This document shows, piece after piece, positions 39,201-54,900 of a stretch of DNA of 64,000 nucleotides. The first letter of the stretch is position 1. The number at the start of each line of letters is the position of its first letter. Source of the stretch: Larimichthys crocea. Taxonomy: Eukaryota > Chordata > Actinopteri > Sciaenidae. A model generated the notes under the pieces. It had not been told where the DNA came from. It saw only the letters and a program-made list of their open reading frames with translations, and did not search any database. Both the position numbers and the translations under genes were made by a program. The stretch spans positions 1,183,332-1,247,331 of the forward strand of contig NC_040029.1 of assembly GCF_000972845.2 (NCBI RefSeq). Direction: 5' to 3'.

Positions 39201-42200
39201 CTCACTTGAGACCAAAACTGGTACATTTTAATGAGCTAGTCTCAAGGCAAAACTAAATTTACTCAGCTTGGATTCCGAGTAACTGAAAAAATGAAGAAGT
39301 TGCATCGTATTTTTCCGTTTCTTTGCAGGGCACGGGTCTGCCCAGAACGCAGATGCAAAGACAGCACTTCTTCACTAACGATACCAGTTTTTATAGTTAA
39401 TTCACACTACAGAGGCACGCACCCATGCTTCATGATTATAACTTCACTGCACAAGACTTTGAAGTTTTATGCTTTCACCTGGAGAAATGTGCCTGTTTAT
39501 ACTTCATTATATACTGTATGTGTCCTGAGCTGATTTTTAGTGCATTGCATAACAATATTGGAAATATTGCAAATTTCAATTAGTCACCCAGGACAAGGCA
39601 ATCCTCAGTCTCAATCCATCCAGTTTTATGTATAATGCAATACTTGCTCAAGGATACAAAACATTCTTGTAAGATGTTGACCTTCTCTGTTGTGCGTTGG
39701 CAGGTTTGGATCCATCATTTACGTAAAAAGAGGAACACTTTAATCATACACTAATCGTTATTGAATCTAAGGGAATAAATTATGGCACACAAGGATAGTC
39801 TGTAATTTCTCTCCTGAATGAAGGTCAATCTTTAGGATAAACTGTCAGAGATCTGAAAGTCTCTTCAAAGACGATGAAATGATTTGAAGACAGTGACCCT
39901 CATGGGGACTAAATAAAGATGAGGGAGTGGTGGTCTCGGAGCCATAGAATAAGAATTCAGGTTACATGTCTGTAGAGACTAGTGTTTACAGGGTTTTTCT
40001 TTTTTTAAATATATATATATCCAATATTGAATTGATATCTTCAGATTTAATAATCAAATTTCTTAAATGAATGAACTGCCATCCACTGTTAAGTTTTACA
40101 TGAAACAAAATCCTTCATACATAGAAAATAAAATCTTCTACAATAGTTATTTTTAAATGATAAATCAATATGTAACACAATATTATTATATTCATTTAAT
40201 AATTCCTCTTCTCTCCATATCCTTTAAGTCCATGCTGTAACACTTATTAGCAGAAGTTCTTTGATTTGCTGAATCCTGTTTCCTTTGGGGAAAACTATGA
40301 TATTAAATCACAATTAAATGTTTTTAAAACTGTTTTTTTTCTGCTTGCATGTCCCGTTTACACCTTCTTAATCTATTTGACTATGATTTATTATTGGATT
40401 CTTTTCTTTTCTTTTTTTTTGCTTCTGTTTGGGATAATCTTGTTCTAAGTTTTGGAACTACACTTCTCATGCTGTTTTGGTGGGTGAAGCGGGTGGAGGT
40501 AGATTGTAGATTGCATGGAGTCAGTGAGTTAACTGTGGGCATTGATATATACTGAGCTATTAATATCCCTGGAAAGTGCAAGTCACGCTGAATAAATGAG
40601 TTATGACTCTGAGATCAAATGCGTTGGGCCCTAAACTATAATTAACACGTATTTACAGAATCCTATGTGGTGTGAGACACTGTGACCTTGATGTTCTGGA
40701 TAAAAAACATACTTAGGAGGAACAGTGACAGTAGATCCTTCAGGGAGGGAGAAGAGATGGGCATCATCTCCTAAAAGTAAGGCCTGGTACTTAACAGGAT
40801 TTTCAGAGGCACTTTTCAGACGAACCTGCAGAACAAACAAACACACACACACACACACACGCACACACACATATAAACACAGGCGAGCAGCCAAACAGTC
40901 GAATATTACTGCCAGAAAACAATACACCAATAACTGATTATATAATATATAACCGACATCTGTTTTTGTTAGGCTTGTAATGTGGCTTAACCTGACAGTG
41001 TGGATCATTACCCAAATATATATTTGTCTGTTTGTAATCCTGTTAGCGTGTGTGTGGGTGCATCTATAATCTTATTAATGCATGCGTCTATAATCTGGTT
41101 AATGTTTTCTGTGTGTGTGTGTCATTATGTGTCCAGGAAGTTATTATCCAAACCATTTCAGTCTCACAGTGCTCATAAATTTGATTTACAAGGCATGCAG
41201 TACCGTTTTTATTTGAATGTCTTTAAGACCAATGTCGGTGAGGTGTGTATGTGTGTGTGTGTGTGTGTGTGTTACTTGTTTGCTGAAAGTGCTGTGCAGG
41301 CTTCCTGAGAGTAATATGGGGTGCAGTGGCAAGTACTGAGGCAGCCTCTCATACAGGTGGACACACAGCATTAACATCTGTACTGGATTGGGGTCTGACA
41401 AATCTGTGGGCTGAACATAACACACACAGACACACACACAGACACAAACACACGCTCAGATACAGGGACACACAAGAACAGAAAGTGCCGCCAAATTTCT
41501 ATCATAATCATCATGATATATTAAACATCTCGAGTTATGCTAAAGAGGTAATTAATTAAGGTAATGAATGCAGTAATTCTCTAATATTTCTCTGTCAAAG
41601 TAATTGCTTACTTACTTAAAATGTGGGTGGTATTAATGTGTATTAGATTTCATAAACGATTTACTCTGAAAATCCAGACTCCTTTCATTATCATCATCTC
41701 ATTACAGGCACATCTATGCTGATTTAGTCTAACAAAATAAAGCTAGATTGAGTTGTTTCATAAAGCAGACTCAGATCTGATGATTGTATCAAGTCTGGTT
41801 TAGGAAATGTTGCGTTAATGACTCTGAAACACACACAAACATACTGATGATTATAGTAAGAGTCCATTTTTTATCATGTATATCAAGTGCTGAAAGTAAC
41901 AGTAAACAACTGTGAAGCACTGTGAACTTATTGTTTGTCCACCTTCTCTATTTAATGTATTCATATGTGAACAAGTTGTAAGAAGCCTTCTGTTTCTCCA
42001 GAGGGAGCTGTGACGAATGCCCTCATGTGAAGTCATTTGGTTTAACATTGGATGGTGCTGAAGACTACAAGTTTGAAGATGAAAAATATCTGGAAGTGTG
42101 GAGTTTACCAGCCCTCTGTGGCCCTCTGCTAGAGAGGCTTGGTTTTGCTGCGTCGACTCTGCCACTTTTTTTTTTTTTTTAATCGTCTATTGTGAGTCTG

Positions 42201-45200
42201 GCAAGGTTATACGCAAAGTGCAATGCTAAATCGATGGAGTACTCAAAAACTGCGTTTGTAAGCATATAGTCTGGCCAAGGGGCAAACACTGTGAAGTGAA
42301 GCCAGTATCCAGTGGGTGTGTGACTGCCTGATTGACACTTGTTATACCTGAGGTGGAGTTAACCCGAAAACTAACCTACCCAAGCTAGTCTGGTGGAATA
42401 AGGAGTTTCCATAGTTACTTAGGTCACACTGATTTTAACCTCCTTTTTATGAAAATAAGATTTCCTGAAGTAGGCCAGGTTTAACAGGTGATCTTGCAAT
42501 GTGAAATACCTTTCTAGTTTCATATTTACCTGTATATCTATGTTGAGACAAAGCACATTTAAGGCCTGGGACACTATGATGTTGTTGTGAAGGATCTGCT
42601 CAGGGCTGCTAGTCGTGGCATACATCCTTCGAAAGTGGCTGCAGATCTAATGAGGAACAAAGCAGATAGGTGTTGTTTAAAAAAAAACAAGAAAAGGTTT
42701 ATCTGTAACTTAATCATCTCTTTGCTTCATCTGCCAATTGGTTGCTTGTTAGCCATTTCTCAGTAGCAACATGTGCTCTGTAAATCAAATGTTTAAAGTT
42801 GTACATCTTACACATACACAAAAAAAATGGTACTTAGCGTGATAACAGGCTCCCTAATCTTGTTCAGGACTAATTGTGTCCTCATCGCATCAATCACAAT
42901 GCTACTTAGAGACATTAACCACCATCCCTCACTGATGCTCACACACTGAAGATGGTCCACACAAAAAGAACAAGACATGCACACACACACACACTGACCA
43001 GGTAAGGGCAGTAGGCAGCAAGCAGAGCTGCTAGCACCAGTCCATCTGTCAAGTCCAGGTCAAAATTCACTATCCAGCGTGCTGATGGGACCCCACCTGT
43101 GAACCATTACCGTGCAGAAATGACCAATTAATCAGCGCATGTATTAAGGCTGACTGCAGGATATCAAATTCTCTTCCATGAATTAAAGACATACTTTCAA
43201 AAGGTCCACCTGAATTTACAAGTAATGAAGTGTGCAAAATATTCAAACATTTAATGAAAAGTATAAACAGTTTAAAACAGACTCAGCAGAAGAAGCACAC
43301 ATTATAGCTGCACCGATCACAAACACTGCATGACACAATGAAGGGAAATTATGAGAAATATGTAGACTCCGAAATTTAAAATACCTTATATTTAATGAGC
43401 TCCAAATTGGTTCAAAAGTTTCAACCTGATCTTGTATGAAAGTTTAAGACAATGTGCCTCCCTAAATTAATGTGACACAACTGTTTTACCAGAGAAGATG
43501 TTCTACTTAGAGGGTCAACATGACACGTGTGCCTTACCTGTTCTCCACACTACCTTCCTCATGCTCTGGTAGTGCATGTTTAGCCATAAGAGCAGCTGGA
43601 GCTCCTGGGATGAATAAACATTACTGGCCAGTGGCTGTGAGCTGACAGGGAGGATTCCATCTACATCTTTGAGGTTCAGAGTTGTTTTCAGACTGCGCTC
43701 TGGCACGTGACACAACACCAACACCTGAGCATGAGGAGGAATATTGAGTACTGGTCTTTAACATGAGATTGACGCCTTACACTAGTCAGACAGGAAGAGT
43801 TTTTTTTTACCTTGTATATCTGCAGCAGCACGTCAGTCCAGGACCGCTTGCTCAGACACTCATAATCAACACTAGTGTAATCCGGACCATGTTCTTGTTC
43901 ATCTGACTAAGAGAAACACACACGGCGCAAGATTAATAGGTAGAATAATATAGAGGACATGTAATTTAACTGGTGTGCATGTGTGTCCGTACCTGCAGAG
44001 AACACCAGTGTTTAAACTCCTCCATGTCTAGCAAGTACTCTGGTCTGATGTGACAAAGGGAGGCTCCCTGCACTCTGAATAGCAACATAACACAGAGCCC
44101 TTTTCATCTGTTCTTAGTCGGGGGTCAAAGAATGTCAGCAGCATTTCAACACTGTGTCTATGTGTGTAAGGCTTACCTGAGAAAAGCGAGCGTAGCTTCA
44201 TGCTGTTGTAGCAGCTGATTGGTGCGCTGGTCTAAATCAGCGGAAAACGTCTGACAGCGAGGAATACCAGGAATCTGTTTGCCAGTCAGGTGTTGAAGCA
44301 TGTCCACCACAGATCTAGACACAACAATACAATACAGGTATTGTTTATCCTTACGATCTCCATATAAAAGCAGTACTTTACCTGCTTTCAAGTGCAAATA
44401 CTCTTTCAGTTACCTAGTTTCATAATGGTTGTTGACTAGACTCCAATGTCATCCAATGTTATGTTGTCATGATGTTTGCTAAAGCTGCTTTCACTACTCA
44501 CTACTCATTTGAGAACTACAAAAACATTCCTGTGTATCTGCTCAAAGCGAGTGTACTTGAAAATTCACCTGGAGTCTTTATTTTGAATGACTCGATAAGC
44601 CCGTCCACTGGAGCGATTCGTTTGAATTTTTGACACAACTCTGGAAAGAGAGAGGAGGCAGACATTATAACAGGAGCAATCCATTAAAGAATAACCCAAA
44701 TGTTAAACTATTCGACATCTCTTGTACCTTCTGAGTGTGTGTGGTACAGAGATAGGGTGTGGTCCACTCGGCCACCCAAAGAGGCTAAACCACCTCTCCA
44801 CAGCCAATAGCACATTCTGGTAATACACTCCTTCATCTGAATTGGCAGCAGGGAATTCTGGGACACCAAGATTGACTGGGGTGCCTGTCCTCACACTGTC
44901 ACTGTTTGGAAAGGAGTCTGAAGAGGACATACACACACAGTGCGGTACATGAAAACACACTCCTGCTGCGATATACACTCAGATAATTACTAACACACAT
45001 CATGCACTCATACATGATACATTTCAGTCTCTGACCTGAGGTTGAGTTTTTGTTTGTTGAGCTGTTGTGATCGAACGATGAGGAGGAGGATGAAGTATGA
45101 CCACGGGCGGGACTTGGTGTGTGATAGTGTTGAAGGATCGCCTCAACAGCTGTGGAGCCTAAATGACAGTCACACACAAACCAATAAGATACACAGAGGA

Positions 45201-48200
45201 AAACATTGAATATTATACAGCTGAACATTGATTCCAGTGTGTAATAGGACATATTTTGTATCTTTGTAACTTAAAATAATGTTTACACAGTTTGGATACC
45301 CATCCGTGTGCACTGTATCATGTATGTGTGCTTGTGTGTAGTAAACAGTACCAGTCTTTAGAACTATCTGTTGTTCGGAGCGGTGCAGAGCCATGAAGGG
45401 CCAGACTGTCAGCAAACAGCTGTCAGCAAGAGCACACAGCTTAACCTTAAACCTGGAGGGAGAGGACGGCAGAGTCAAAGAGAGCTGTTATATAGTGTAA
45501 TTTTTAAAACAGCTGGCCACTGTAATTTTGATCTAGCGTTACTCAAACAAGAGAAATTAGACACCTGTTGTGGAGGTGGTCAGTGAAGGTGATGGTTGTG
45601 CAGAGGGACAGAGGGATGCCACAGCAGAAGGACACACTGCAGGTTAGAGGGGTCACACCAGCCTCTTTGTTCTGTGACAGTGGGAGAGCGGGGTCATTTC
45701 ACAGATTATGTTGTCATTTCTGTTAAACTGCCAGCCAGGAAATCAGTTACACTTATCTAACATGTCATGTTAATTCAGTTTGTGTCATCTGATCAGTAGA
45801 TAGATTCAGTAACAGCTCTGGAAGCACAAAATTGGGTTTCGCTGCTACAAGATCTCGAAAAACTGACAAGGGCATGACATGACATGAGCCCTGTGTTGCA
45901 GATGTAATTTATAGACATGATGGTATCCGGACCACATGTGAATTTAACAGCAGGAAAAAGTAATATACAGATAAACACACAATCGTAGCCAGAAAAGGAT
46001 GAACTGCATTCACTAATCTGTTGCATTGGTGTGACGTTCACCCCAACACACATTATTTTCTTGGTAAAACGCCTCTGACGCTACAAACTTCCATTTAATC
46101 AAATATAGTACAAATTCTTGCAAAAAGCTTTTAGACAATGTGACATCAAAGAAAGAACAACAGTTTTGGTCCTACAGGCTTTTTTCATAGTACAGGGCTG
46201 TACCTGATGCTGTTGTTGGGCTGGGATGCTGTGACCATCTGGAAAGATGACAGAAACAGGCTGCATTTTCGTCCCATCCTCCATTTTCACCTCATCCACT
46301 TCAGCTGATAAACTGGTTCCACTGCAAACCAGGACAGAGGAAATGTAAAAGAAGAACATCTCAGATAGAGACAACATCCAAACTAGATTTTAATGTGATT
46401 TAATGTCTGATACGACATAATGACATCAACATGAGATATAATCAATAGCTCCACAAAAAGATACTAAATGGATCTTGATGGATGTTTGCTGCAAAGTGGA
46501 CCCTGCGATGAGTTCAACTACTGTCTGTAAGATCAAGAATGCACATTTGAACTCATCCAAAATAGGTGTTTAAATAGATACATATAGACTAATGGGGTAC
46601 ATTATTATTATCAGAATTGACCAGGAAATATCACCGTATATACAGTATTTCTCTGTGCTTCAATTACATATTTCTGGTCCCAGTCAGAATCCTGTCTCCT
46701 GACCACAAGGGATGGTAAAATATTGAACCGTTCGGTCCGCTATGCACAGGACAGTACACCCTTATGGTGTGTGTGTGTGTGTGTGTCTGTACAGGCAGGT
46801 GAAAAGCCCTCCCCCGTGAGGTAATGTCCAATCACTGTCGTGCCTCCACCCAGGCACTGTTGTAACTGGAGTCGAGTTCAAAGTGCAGCTCACACACAGA
46901 AGCTGAAAAAAGGAAACGGAGACATGGCCAGTGTTGGCACTAGCGGAGGAGTAGAGAGACCGACGTTTGAAGAAGCACCGGCTTCATTCAAATCTCCGGT
47001 GTGGGTTTATTTCGGGGTTTGCTGTTGAATACAACGACGAGGGAGTGAAAACTGTCGACAGGAATTTTACTCTCTGCAAACGTTGTTTGAAACATGCCCC
47101 ATACTCAAAAGGTAACACGAGTAATATGACCAAGCATCTCCAGTGTAAGCATCCTGATATAACACAGGACAGTCCAACAAAAGGTAACACCAGCGAAACA
47201 ACTGTCTATTCAGAGTGCTTTTAAACAGACCTACAGTGCCACAAACACAAGAAAAGAACCCGTGCAGTGGGAGCATTTATTATTAAAGATTTTCAGCCCT
47301 TTTCTGTGGTCGAATATGTGCGGTTTCATCATCTAATGAAAAAGCTCGACCCGCGTTATGTTATGCCTGTACACATTTCAGCGACGTTGTAATTCCAACC
47401 TCTACGACAAAGCGCGCAAAGCCATTGAAAATGATTTGGCTCGAACACAAAGCCTTGCACTGACCACAGATAGTTGGACTTCCCGGGCAACAGAGAGTTA
47501 CCTGACGGTGACGGTCTATATGTGACTATATGTCGGATTTGCAGATAAAGAGCACAGTACAGTCACATAAAATCAGTCACCAAAACAGCCTTCTACCAAC
47601 TCAAGAACATATCCAGAGTTAAGGGCTTTATGTCCCAAACAGATCAGGAGAAGCTGATCCATGCTTTCATCTCCAGTAGACTTGACTACTGTAATGGTCT
47701 TTTGACTGGACTCCCCCAAAAAAGTATCAAACAGCTGCAGCTCATTCAGAACGCAGCAGCTCGAGTTCTGACCAGAACAAAGAGATCAGAACACATCACC
47801 CCAGTTCTTAAGTCCTTACACTGGCTCCCAGTTAGCCACAGAATAGATTTTAAAGTTCTGCTACTAGTTTACAAATCACTGAATGGTTTAGGCCCATAAT
47901 ACATAAACGAAATGTTAGTAGAACATAGACCCAGTAGGGCTCTGAGATCTACTGACTCAGGTCAGATAGTGGAGCACAGAGTTCAAACCAGACACGGTGA
48001 AGCAGCATTTAGCAGTTATGCTGCTCACAACTGGAACAAACTACCAGCAGGACTGAAATCAGCCCCAACTCTGAGCACTTTTAAATCCAGGTTAAAAACT
48101 TTTCTATTTTCACGTGCTTATGGCTGAGCTCTTTTAAAGAACTTTTAAAGAATTTGTAATCATAATCCAGTGATTCGTTTAATGTTTTAAATTGTTTTCA

Positions 48201-51200
48201 AATTTGCTGTTTAAATGATTTTAAATGACATTCTGATGTTTTTAATTACATTTTCTTCTCTTTTTAATTTTTCATTTCTTAATGTCAAATGTTTTTCCTT
48301 GCCTCTGTAAAGCACTATGAATTGCCTTGTGTACGAATTGTGCTATACAAATAAACTTGCCTTGCCTTGCAGACTCGGCCCCTGTATGAAACCCAAACAA
48401 GTGCGCACTTGGCAGAGGAATTGAGCAATGTCGTGACTGAGTGGAAATTGGAGTGGCCAAATATGACCATACCAGTCACCACAGATAACAGCTATACTGA
48501 AGCATTTTTATGTTCATTTAAAATAGGCAAAGCTTTTGTTTCCCCCAGACTGCATTTGGCAACAATTTAACGATAAAAGTTCACCTTTTCTTTTGGAATT
48601 GTTTACCTCTCTTTTTATACTACTGTATAGCGTATAACAAGAGTCAAGGCTAAAAGGGAATTGAAAGTGTGTTTAAATTTTTGTATGTTTTCATTTTTTA
48701 TACATATTTTATTACTACTGTATAGTGTATACAAGTAGTCAAAGGCTAAGACCATTTTAAAGTTTAGAAACTGTTTACTTGTTATATTATTCAGTACACC
48801 AGTGATGCTGGTATGTTTACAGTTTTTGCTGACAAGCAAAATAAAGAGAGAATTAAAAAATAGTTTTCTTTACGCACACATACTGAAACCGTAACGAAAC
48901 CGTGGCCCAAAAAACGGACCGTAATTTTTGTATCGTTTTATGTAGATATTATAGCGTGTAAATGGGGCCTGTTCCTCAGTTCAGTCACAGGGATGTGGGT
49001 CAGAAAATGCTGCCAAAACTGTAATACTGCAGTCAGATTGATGTCAGTGTAAACCACAGAGGAATGTGGATTATCTTATGGGCTTACAATGTAAGCGGAA
49101 TCCAACATGAGTGCGGTCCTGCCAGTTAATGAGTCCTGGCTTGACTGATAAAAATCCCACAGGAATGAATAATGTTGTCAGTTTGTGTGGGTGGCAGTGT
49201 TTCCTCCGCACTCATTTAACTCCGATGGCTCAACGCAGCTGGTAAATTGCCACAAGCTAGAAAAATGTAAATACAATAAGTATCCATCATCGTTATTGCT
49301 CGGCTTATCCGAAAAGCTGACAACGACAACTGTGATTGTGAAGCAGATGTCCATGTGTCATGATGCAAATAATGAAAAGTGAGACATTCATGAAATCTAA
49401 CAGTTACTAGAACAGTTATTGGCCTGCAGTGAATAGAAAACACTGTATGTGAATATGTGTGTGTGTGTATGTGTGTAATTTAACCTGGGATATCCTGAGG
49501 CGAGCAGGGTGAGCGTTGCTGTTGCAACGGTTTCCAGGGGTACCGGTGTAAGAAGGATTTGAGGGGGGTGGATGGTGATAGAAGGAAACTGGAGAGTAAT
49601 AGTGACAGACAGCTCTCGGTAGGGTTGATGTCTCTCTTCTCCTTCCATTCCCTCCCCTCCTCTGTCTCCCAAGTAAAGAGGGATGGACAGTTTGGTCACT
49701 CTTCCAGAGCCTAGGAAAAAACATTCAACACACGGGTCAGTCAGTGGAGACTAAAGGTGGAGTTATCGATGCACATAGTCCCTGTGATGACGTTACAGGG
49801 CAGTAGTCTCCTGGTCTGCCTGAATACTGTCATACAAATCTCGTCTGGATGTTATATAAATGTGACATATTCTTCATTTACATATTCACTGTCGGGTTCT
49901 CTGAAGGCAGCATGTATCTCATCCATCTGCAGTCTCAAACTGGAGTGATGTTGCACTTTCACAATCACGCACAGCAGAGCCGCTGGTTAAATTGGGTGCA
50001 ACAGGCACCAGACTGCATATGTGCACATCAAACGCGTCGTTATAATTAATTATTCCACAGTTTTTCCTGCTAATCCACAGGCGTGTTGGGTAGTGACAGG
50101 CTGAAAATGGTTCACACAGTTCCATGAAAAATCATCATTTAAAAGATCATTTAAAAACTTCTCTCTCCCCTAAAACTTCCCCAGGACCGTCCATTTCTGC
50201 CACTCATCTCTTTATGTCATCTTCTAGCATGTTGTCTTCTTTTTAATGAGTCTGTCATCTGAAGCTCGGCATGTTAATCCAGGTATACGTGTGTCTGTGA
50301 TCACCAACATAATACGATAGAGATCGTTTATGTCACAATATGATTAAGCAGGCAACTACTCTGTTGCCAGACTGTCGGCAATTATTTCTGCATGTAAAAC
50401 AGTCAGAAATGTCAAGTGGCATCCTCAATATGTCCAGAAAAGTGAATTCAATTTCATCATCATCTGCTCTTGGCAGTACATTTGAGCTGCTGTATTAATA
50501 TTTGAAACTCTGCACATAGCAAACAGCAATAAACGTCCTCCGGGGAGAACTCTCTGCAGCCTTCCCAATACTGTCAGTGTGTCATAGTGTGGAGCGCCCT
50601 GTGTTTAAATGGGAAAACACTGTCCATGAAAACACTAAGAGTGTGCATTGCACACCCCAGATGCACTTGACTACAACTGGGTCCATGAAAGTACAGTTCA
50701 ACGGACCTTTGCACTCAGTGCCTTCATTGTACATATTTAGAGAGACAAGGATTGATGCGAAACTGTATACAATATATCTGGGTAAGCTATAAGAGCCTGC
50801 AATGTTCTGTGTGTATAAAAATGTTTCTAAAACATTTAGGGTTCTTTCCAATCCAAAGAAAGGGTCTGATGAGACTCCACACAGACAGTTTTAATGGCTA
50901 TATTCTATATATGAATAATGATTCCCAACCTTTTTATTAAGGGACCCCTTTTCTATCATTGAGTACTGATGACCACATATTTTATAGATTACTCATATTA
51001 TAATCAATGCATAACAACAACAGTACAGGACAACTGATGAACTGTACATTTAAATAGTGAATGAAATAAGTGAATTAACTTTGTGTAAAACAATTTGAGC
51101 AGGATGAATTTTCCTTTCCTTTCTGCATTGTGCATTTTTCTTCATGTATTAACAATCATACATACTAAATCGGCTTCTTTTGAGTGTTCTTAGTTGATCC

Positions 51201-51874
51201 TATTTATTATGCCAACAGCTCTTTGGTTGTTGAGTAAAGATTCTGTGAATACGACTTCTGTTCAGGTGTTGTTTTTTTACTTTATCTGAAATAATAATCC
51301 ACATTTATTCTAAGATATAGGCCAACTGTATTTTTATCTATTTTTTTTTTTAAGTTCTCCAACGCCCCTTAAAATCAAGAAGCCTTGTGATCCCGAGTGG
51401 GAACCCCAGGTTGAGAACCAATGACCTAGCACACTGAAAAATTAAAGCATTCTTTCTCAAACTGAAAAAAAGCATCAGTGGCCTGTTTCTGGTGGCTCTC
51501 AGCTTGACAAGATTAAGTACTGCCTTAAGTGGTTTGGTCTCAGGGTGAAATATAATTCCTTGTTTATGGTCCATCACTAAAGATTATTAAGTCCCCATGA
51601 TTTAATGGTCAAAGCTACATGAGCCATTCTTTCACTGAGCATTATTTTAATTTAGAGTTAGTTATGTGAAATTATATTCTGAGGGAGGTTACACTCTATT
51701 AAGCAGTGATATATGCTGTTATATGTTGTGTTGTGCATTATCTGGTTTTTCTCCAGATGTGTGATGGTGTGATCTGAGCCTGTGTGGAAGAGAACAACTA
51801 TAATTTCAATGACATGACTGTGTGTGTGTGAGGGAGGGGAAGGTAGTGAGAAATAAAGTAATCCATCATAATAT

Positions 51875-51926
<52 letters not shown>

Positions 51927-54900
51927 CCCATCACTCCTCACCTGTTCTGATAGCCTCAGGGCTGATGCTGACCACCAAGCAGATGGACTGGCCGGGCCCC
52001 AGACTGCCTGATGATGGAGATACCGTACAAAGCTCCCCCTCTCTTCTGTCCTCTGTTGGTACTGCTGTTGCACTGCAGTCAAACCACCAGTTTACATGCT
52101 CCCTGGTGCCACTACGCCAGAACACACTGTCTGCACACACTGCTGTCAGCTCCACTGTCTGTGTGTGACAGAACAAGACAACAACGGACAGCAGGAACAC
52201 AAAAGATAAGGAAACAGTCAACTATTTTATTTGTCAGAAAGCGGTGACAGATGTAAAGTGGGAGGACGACAGGTAGAAGTAAGACAAAAAAAGGAAGGGA
52301 GACAAGAAAACGATACCTTAGTGTGAGCATCAGACGGTGGTGTCAAAGGTTCCACGCTGAATTCAAGGCTGGACGGGGATATTTCCAGTGGGGCGCACAG
52401 CACTAACATTTTAAAAACAGCAGACATTCAGCTACATGAACCATGTGTCATGTGTGAAATTTGTTCTGTGCACGTTCAATGCTTCAGTTTCAAATATAGA
52501 TATCACTCACTCACTAACACACACACACACACACACGACTCCACATTAATGACCCCACCTGTGGCCTGTATGCACGGTGACTGGGATGTCACCATGGTGA
52601 CAGACTGGGGAAGAGGTTTGACGACATGCTTCCTGCTGCCAGCTGACAAGAAGGAGGAGGACGTGGAGGAGGAGGACGGTGGGGATAAATGAGACAGAGA
52701 GGCAGGAGGCCATCTCACTCCGTTGACCATCAGTGGCAAGTCAAAGTCATAACTGGCCACCTGCAACAAGACATTTCCTTGTCTTTTTTCTTTTCCTTTG
52801 ATATTTTAATGTCAGACTAATACAAGCATAAGCTTAAGATGAGAAGGGACAAGGTCATTGAGCGTTCACTAAGCCCCAGCCTCTTTAGCTACTGTTGTTA
52901 CACTAAATGACATATAATGTCAACCTGAATCAACAATCACATAGGTTACTATGGTTGAATCTAAATGTAAAAGATATCGTGTCCCAAACACTTGAGATGA
53001 AATAAAAGTTAACTCCAGCACCTCTGCTGCCACCTGCTACTGTTTTAATTATCAGCTGCTTGAGATATAAGGTCATACCTGACACCTACACTGACACTGC
53101 ATTTACTCTTCATAAAGTCTCACATTCCAGTACAGCAAGATCCACCTTGCAAACTTGCATCACTCTCACCCAAGAATACTATTTCGCTGCTTGGAGAAAT
53201 CTGAAACTTGACAGACCTGCTGTGCCTGGTAACAGTTGCTAAGAAGATTGCTGTTCAGAGGGCTCTTAGAGAGCAGCAAACTACAGATGCTAAACGTGCT
53301 TGAGCTTGATCTGCTCAGTCTAGATGATGCTGTATCTATTGGCAGATGTTTGGTCGAAATCTCACCTGAGTGGGGGAGAAGATGAGGGAACAGTCCACGG
53401 CCTGGTGGCCCTGAAGCTCTACAACGCTCACACCTGGCTCCTTCTCTGCATAGAAACAAAAGCACACCAAACTCAGTAAGCACAAGGTGTTAACTCTTTT
53501 GTTCTAGCTGCAGCCAGCAGTAATGCAATGACACTACATCCTGTCTTGCATGAATAAAACATTTCAACTGCGTGATATTCGGCATCACGTGTGTAAATAC
53601 ATACTCGATGAGGGCTGAGGGAGCTTCAAAGAGAAGTCTGTGTATTCAGACAGGTCGAAGGTGACCTGGGCTGCGGCCGATGACCGGTTTGTCAGAATGA
53701 ACGGTATGGCTTGCTGAGAACCAGCATGGACACTGTAAAACTGAAACTGGGACTGAAAAGAGGGAGGGAGATATTAAAACAAATGCGTGAGAGAGGAAGA
53801 GTCATCTCAAAGGTGGATCAACATAAAGAAAGAAAGTGAAACTTGGAAAATTGCATGTATTATAAAGAACAAAGCATTTTCACTCCATCAGGACGAATGA
53901 AATCAATAATCGCCATTCCAGTTGTCTTGCCCAGACATTTAATCATCCAATCATTTACCATTTCAGCAGAGTAAGCAACTATACAAATATACAGAAAAGA
54001 CTTAATTGGTACCTTTCATTGTGCTTTGAGAGGGAGTCAAGCTGAATTTCTGAATTCCTTTCATCTTTTAAGTTTGAGTGAAAGAACTTATTCAAACTTC
54101 ACTGGTGAAGTTTCGAAAAGAATTATGTGCTGGCAAGGAAACTTAGTTCGGCACCTCAACGGCTACAGCAAGTAAGAATTAAAGAGAAAGAATACATTTC
54201 TGCTTTCAACGACTGGAGACATACAAAAAGCAGAAGATCCTTGTCTCCATTTCAAAGGTGCAACCCCCGCTGTTTCCAAAGACACACACACGCACACTTT
54301 AAACACAAAGTCTGACATTTTTTACATCATGACTTTCCTACCATTTTTTACTTTCCACATGTATGAGCCAAGGTATAATCATCTCTGTGGAGATTAGGAA
54401 TTATAAAACTGTGGAAATTATCCAGAAATCCTTTTCAGACTGGAGCGCCCCGGGCTCCACCAGCACAAAATCAAGCCAACTCAAGATACAGCCATTACAT
54501 TCTAGCACTGATACCATAACATCATGCCATTAACAGACTGCTGTATGTGTAAATGGGAATAAATTAGAATACACTACCTTTCAGTTATTATAAAGGACAA
54601 TTATCTGCCGGCTTACCAAGAATTGAGCAATTGAAGCTATAACTTCACTTTTTATTAACAATCATGCAACAGAAATTGCATGGGAATATTGTTCCTCTGT
54701 GTGATGTAAATTTAAATTATTATTACAATACACTCCCTTTGCTATTAACAATCTATTGGCACATATTTGAGCGGAAAGTGGTTAATATATTATCTTGTGT
54801 CATTGGTTCATATGACATGTCTGCCAAGCACTGTGCTGTTGAGTGATGAGTTCCTTCTGAATCTGTCAAGATGTCAAAAGAAGGTCCTTTTCTGGCATGA

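Larger units (their letters stand above)
34486..40825 (-). other. cfap47: CFAP47 exons 39-50, post-CH ASH-like modules
   Basis: Exons: 40713-40825, 38816-38966, 38517-38605, 38117-38203, 37468-37529, 37197-37333, 36757-36862, 36206-36435, 35942-36083, 34966-35093, 34807-34872, 34486-34629. Exon 43 is a short acidic insert (SDKSCEEMEEKCSDL). Exon 46 has the conserved helical segment VRVPLINMAWEQALAIWGQN. The module starting in exon 47 continues into exons 48-50. Exons 49 and 50 are phase 0 at both ends (22 and 48 codons), so either could be skipped without a frame change. Confidence 0.83.
49485..53752 (-). other. cfap47: CFAP47 exons 20-25
   Basis: Exons: 53605-53752, 53366-53445, 52559-52760, 52317-52402, 51942-52158, 49485-49710. 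Exon 21 must start at AAG within the AGAAGGAG sequence to keep the frame (KEPGVSVVELQGHQAVDC). Exon 22 has a serine-rich loop. Exon 25 ends a module with ILLTPVPLETVATATLTLLA. A 3.2-kb intron lies before exon 20 and a 2.2-kb intron with a hAT remnant lies before exon 25. Confidence 0.82.
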
